From Desulfobacteraceae bacterium (GTDB lineage: Bacteria > Desulfobacterota > Desulfobacteria > Desulfobacterales > Desulfosarcinaceae): a DNA stretch of 7,440 nt. Below the pieces are notes generated by a model that was not told the origin of the DNA, made no database searches, and saw only the letters and a program-made list of their open reading frames with translations. Below are positions 4,936-7,440 of this stretch, piece by piece (within the stretch, counting starts at the first letter, position 1; every line of letters starts with the position of its first letter). The stretch covers positions 1-7,440 of the forward strand of contig JALVRI010000051.1 in NCBI GenBank assembly GCA_027031325.1, given 5' to 3'. The position numbers were made by a program, and so were the translations under genes.

Positions 4936-7440
4936 TCAGAATGCTCCTCCAATGGCGAATTCCCAGCGAGCACTGGAACTTTCTCCTTCTCGTGGATCGA
5001 GAATATGGCCGGCTTCCAGCCTGATAGGTCCCATGGGCGAAAACCAGCGGATACCGTAGCCGGCACTGTGGCGCAGGTCACCCAAGTCTATACCTGAACC
5101 GTATACATTGCCTGAGTCATAGAAAACAACCCCCATGAATCCGTTTTCTTCGGAAATGGGGAAAATCAACTCCAGGTTCATCTGGAACATCTGGTTGCCG
5201 CCGACCTTGGTTTCCACGCCCTCGGAGTTTATTTCCGTCAGGTGGATGTCACGGTAATCGAACCCCCTGACTGAATTGATGCCGCCGAGATAGAATTTTT
5301 CGTAATCAGGCAGCAACTTGTCGCCGTTTTCATATACCCACCCGGCCTTGGCATGCAAAAAACCGGTCAATTTTTTAAAGAGCGGATAATACCATCCGGT
5401 CTCGGCCAGGTACTTTGTAAACCCGATATCGCCTCCCAATCCGGCATATTCTGTGGCAAGGCTGTGGTATGAGCCCTCTGAGGGGTTGAAGATTCTATTG
5501 CGTGAGTCGTATTTTATCGAAAGCCGGGCGGCACTGGTTGCGTTTACACCTTTCAGTTCCTTGATCTGGTCGCTGGCGTTGTCCTCGACGTTGGTCACCT
5601 CGCTCAGATCGTAACGGTACCCCCAGTAGAGCCGTGTGTAATCGAGTATGGGATAACTGAATCTCAACCCCCCACCCCGGCTGCTCAGGTCATACTCGTC
5701 ATAGTCCTTTTCCTGATTGTAAAGGTCTATACCTGCCATCAGGGGTATATCAAACAACCACGGTTCTGTAAAACTGAGGGTGAAGCGGGTGGTACGCGAT
5801 CCGAAGTCACCTTTGAACTGAAGCTTCTGCCCGCGCCCGAGAAAGTTGCGCTGGGTTACGGAACCTGTGAAAAAGACTTCTTCGACGCTGCTGTATCCGG
5901 CTCCGAAAGTAAAAGTGCCGGTCGGCTTTTCCGTAACCCCGATCTTGACTTTCATCAGGTTTTCAGCACTGCCCTTGATTGTGTCGACCTTTATATCCTT
6001 AAAAAAATCGAGCCGGTACAGGTTGCGCACACTTCTTTTCAGCTTGCTCCCGTTGTAAAGCTCCTGTTCATGGATCCGCAACTCGCGCCGGATGACCTTG
6101 TCCCTTGTCTTGGTGTTGCCTTCGATAATTATTTCTTCGAAATAGACGAGTTGCTTTTTGGAGATATTAAAGACTATGTCCACCAGGGCCTTTGCCTTGT
6201 CTTCCCTTGTCTCCGGTGTAATGTCGGCGTAGGCGTAGCCGGCGTCGGCATACTTGTCTGTAAGCATGAGAACGTCACGGCGAATGACTTCCCGGCTGTA
6301 GTATGTCCGGCTGGTGATCTGCAGTTGTTGCAGCAAGGTTTCCTTGGGTTCTATGAGATCGCCTTTCAGGTCCACCTTACCGATTTTGAACCTGCGTCCC
6401 TCCTCGATCTTAATCGTGATCTTGATCCATTCCTCCCCGTATTCAATATGGGGCTCACCCACCTTGGCGTCTATGTACCCGTGGTTGTGATAAAAGCCGG
6501 TTATCCTGGAAACATCTTCGGCAAGATCGTCTTTGTTGAGATCTCCGGAAGAAGTCAGCCAAGAGAAGAATCCTTTTTCAGAAGTCTTCATGATGTCTTT
6601 TAACTTTTCGTCACTGAAAGCAGTGTTACCCTCGAACCGGATTTCTTTAATGAGCAGCTTTGGTCCTTCCTCTATGATGAAGGTCAAGTCGACCTGATTG
6701 TTGTCCCTGGGTTCAAGCTTGTAGCTGACTTTGACCCGGTGGTAATTTTTTTCCCGGTAGAGGGATTCTATTTGTTCGATGTTCTTTTTGACCTTGGCTA
6801 TATTGAGGATGGTCCCGGTACTGAGGGTGAGATTTTCCCTGATCTTGTCTTCATTGATAAATTTCTCGCCGTTAATCTTTATCTTGCGTATGGTTGGCTT
6901 TTCAGTGACTTTGAAAGTTATGATCTTGCCCTTTGGGCTGTCGTCCACGGAAACCTGGATATCGTCAAAGTATCCCATGGCGAAAATGGCCCGGATGTCG
7001 TTGGCCAGCCCGGCAGGCCGGTATACGTCGCCGGCCTTGGTTTCAACAACCTTCAAGATGGCATCACTTTCGATAAGCTTGTTGCCGGTGATTTTTACCC
7101 GCGCTATCCTCAGGCGGGCAAGGAGGATGTCGGCGATCCGGCCCGAAGTTTTGGCGATGGCCGACGACAGTTTGGCCAAGCCGCTACCTTCTGCGAAAAA
7201 GTTGCGTATATCAGCCGGAGCGTTCGTTTTGACAAGATGAACGTCCAGACTGAAATTTTGACCGATTACGGTTATGCTTCCCCAGGCGGCTGCCTGGGCC
7301 CCTTTTTGCCTGGCTGTCGCCAGCAAAGACTTGATTACACCAGGGCCTGTCATTGACGGAGTGATCTTCGGGGCTGGAAGGATGACCTGGAGGCCTTTTT
7401 CCCTGAGCTTGGCGGCCATCAGTGCGGGCACTTGACGCCC
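4936..7440 (-). CDS. bamA: Outer membrane protein assembly factor BamA with extra N-terminal domain, 5' end off the right edge
   Basis: An open frame of 834 residues continues through the right edge. A GTG at 7431 lies in frame but mid-domain, so it is an internal Val and not the start. Counting from the first visible codon, residues 1-107 form an alpha/beta region (with GSITVIGQNFSLDVHLV at about 54-70). This looks like the TolB/FlgO-like domain seen ahead of the POTRA repeats in some Desulfobacterota BamA proteins. Five POTRA domains follow at roughly 112-180, 183-259, 262-347, 351-428 and 432-505. The 16-strand Omp85 barrel covers 506-834. It has the loop-6 motif VRGF (724-727) and a C-terminal beta-signal ending RWEFAIGGAF with terminal Phe. 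BamA is the essential insertase of the outer membrane. The signal peptide is beyond the window. It leads directly into skp and the lpx genes. Confidence 0.96.
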   Translation of the reverse strand, partial: GRQVPALMAAKLREKGLQVILPAPKITPSMTGPGVIKSLLATARQKGAQAAAWGSITVIGQNFSLDVHLVKTNAPADIRNFFAEGSGLAKLSSAIAKTSGRIADILLARLRIARVKITGNKLIESDAILKVVETKAGDVYRPAGLANDIRAIFAMGYFDDIQVSVDDSPKGKIITFKVTEKPTIRKIKINGEKFINEDKIRENLTLSTGTILNIAKVKKNIEQIESLYREKNYHRVKVSYKLEPRDNNQVDLTFIIEEGPKLLIKEIRFEGNTAFSDEKLKDIMKTSEKGFFSWLTSSGDLNKDDLAEDVSRITGFYHNHGYIDAKVGEPHIEYGEEWIKITIKIEEGRRFKIGKVDLKGDLIEPKETLLQQLQITSRTYYSREVIRRDVLMLTDKYADAGYAYADITPETREDKAKALVDIVFNISKKQLVYFEEIIIEGNTKTRDKVIRRELRIHEQELYNGSKLKRSVRNLYRLDFFKDIKVDTIKGSAENLMKVKIGVTEKPTGTFTFGAGYSSVEEVFFTGSVTQRNFLGRGQKLQFKGDFGSRTTRFTLSFTEPWLFDIPLMAGIDLYNQEKDYDEYDLSSRGGGLRFSYPILDYTRLYWGYRYDLSEVTNVEDNASDQIKELKGVNATSAARLSIKYDSRNRIFNPSEGSYHSLATEYAGLGGDIGFTKYLAETGWYYPLFKKLTGFLHAKAGWVYENGDKLLPDYEKFYLGGINSVRGFDYRDIHLTEINSEGVETKVGGNQMFQMNLELIFPISEENGFMGVVFYDSGNVYGSGIDLGDLRHSAGYGIRWFSPMGPIRLEAGHILDPREGESSSARWEFAIGGAF

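Noticed and set aside
7429..7431. GTG as a possible bamA start
   Set aside because: The frame continues upstream to the edge with domain-like sequence, and a start here would leave no signal peptide, so this is an internal valine.

Overview
The window is a single-direction gene block read entirely on the minus strand (right to left). It carries outer-membrane biogenesis and lipid A genes in the order bamA (5' end cut by the right edge), skp/ompH, lpxD, fabZ, lpxA, lpxI, then a Gfo/Idh/MocA-family oxidoreductase (3' end cut by the left edge). All the genes are co-oriented. The first six are tightly packed, with gaps of 17, 3 and 42 nt, a 4-nt overlap and a 12-nt gap. This looks like one operon whose promoter lies beyond the right edge; I see no convincing promoter inside the window.

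The organism is clearly a Gram-negative (diderm) bacterium with LPS. Three things point to Desulfobacterota (the former deltaproteobacteria), probably a sulfate-reducer-like lineage: LpxI instead of LpxH, a GnnA-like dehydrogenase next to it, and a BamA with an extra alpha/beta domain ahead of its POTRA repeats. This is inferred from gene order and protein style, with no database search behind it.

The genes act together. BamA folds beta-barrel proteins into the outer membrane, and Skp chaperones them across the periplasm. LpxA, LpxD and LpxI carry out acylation and pyrophosphate-cleavage steps of lipid A synthesis on UDP-amino-sugar precursors. FabZ supplies the fatty-acid pool from which the hydroxyacyl-ACP donors of LpxA and LpxD are drawn. 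The dehydrogenase may convert the 3-OH of UDP-GlcNAc towards a 3-amino sugar, which would give amide-linked rather than ester-linked acyl chains. In LpxA, the residue aligned with E. coli Asp74 is Ser68, next to the conserved Gln of the sugar site, which fits an altered sugar substrate.

The only sizeable non-coding stretch (about 959-1211, between lpxI and the dehydrogenase) holds the most unusual item: a 137-bp near-symmetric palindromic element with perfect 14-bp terminal inverted repeats, flanked by TA on both sides. It looks like a MITE (a non-autonomous mobile element) inserted into the operon 34 bp upstream of the dehydrogenase start codon. I did not find an undescribed multi-gene system here. 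The genes are a known type of cluster, and the interest lies in the MITE, the possible amide-linked lipid A route and the extended BamA.
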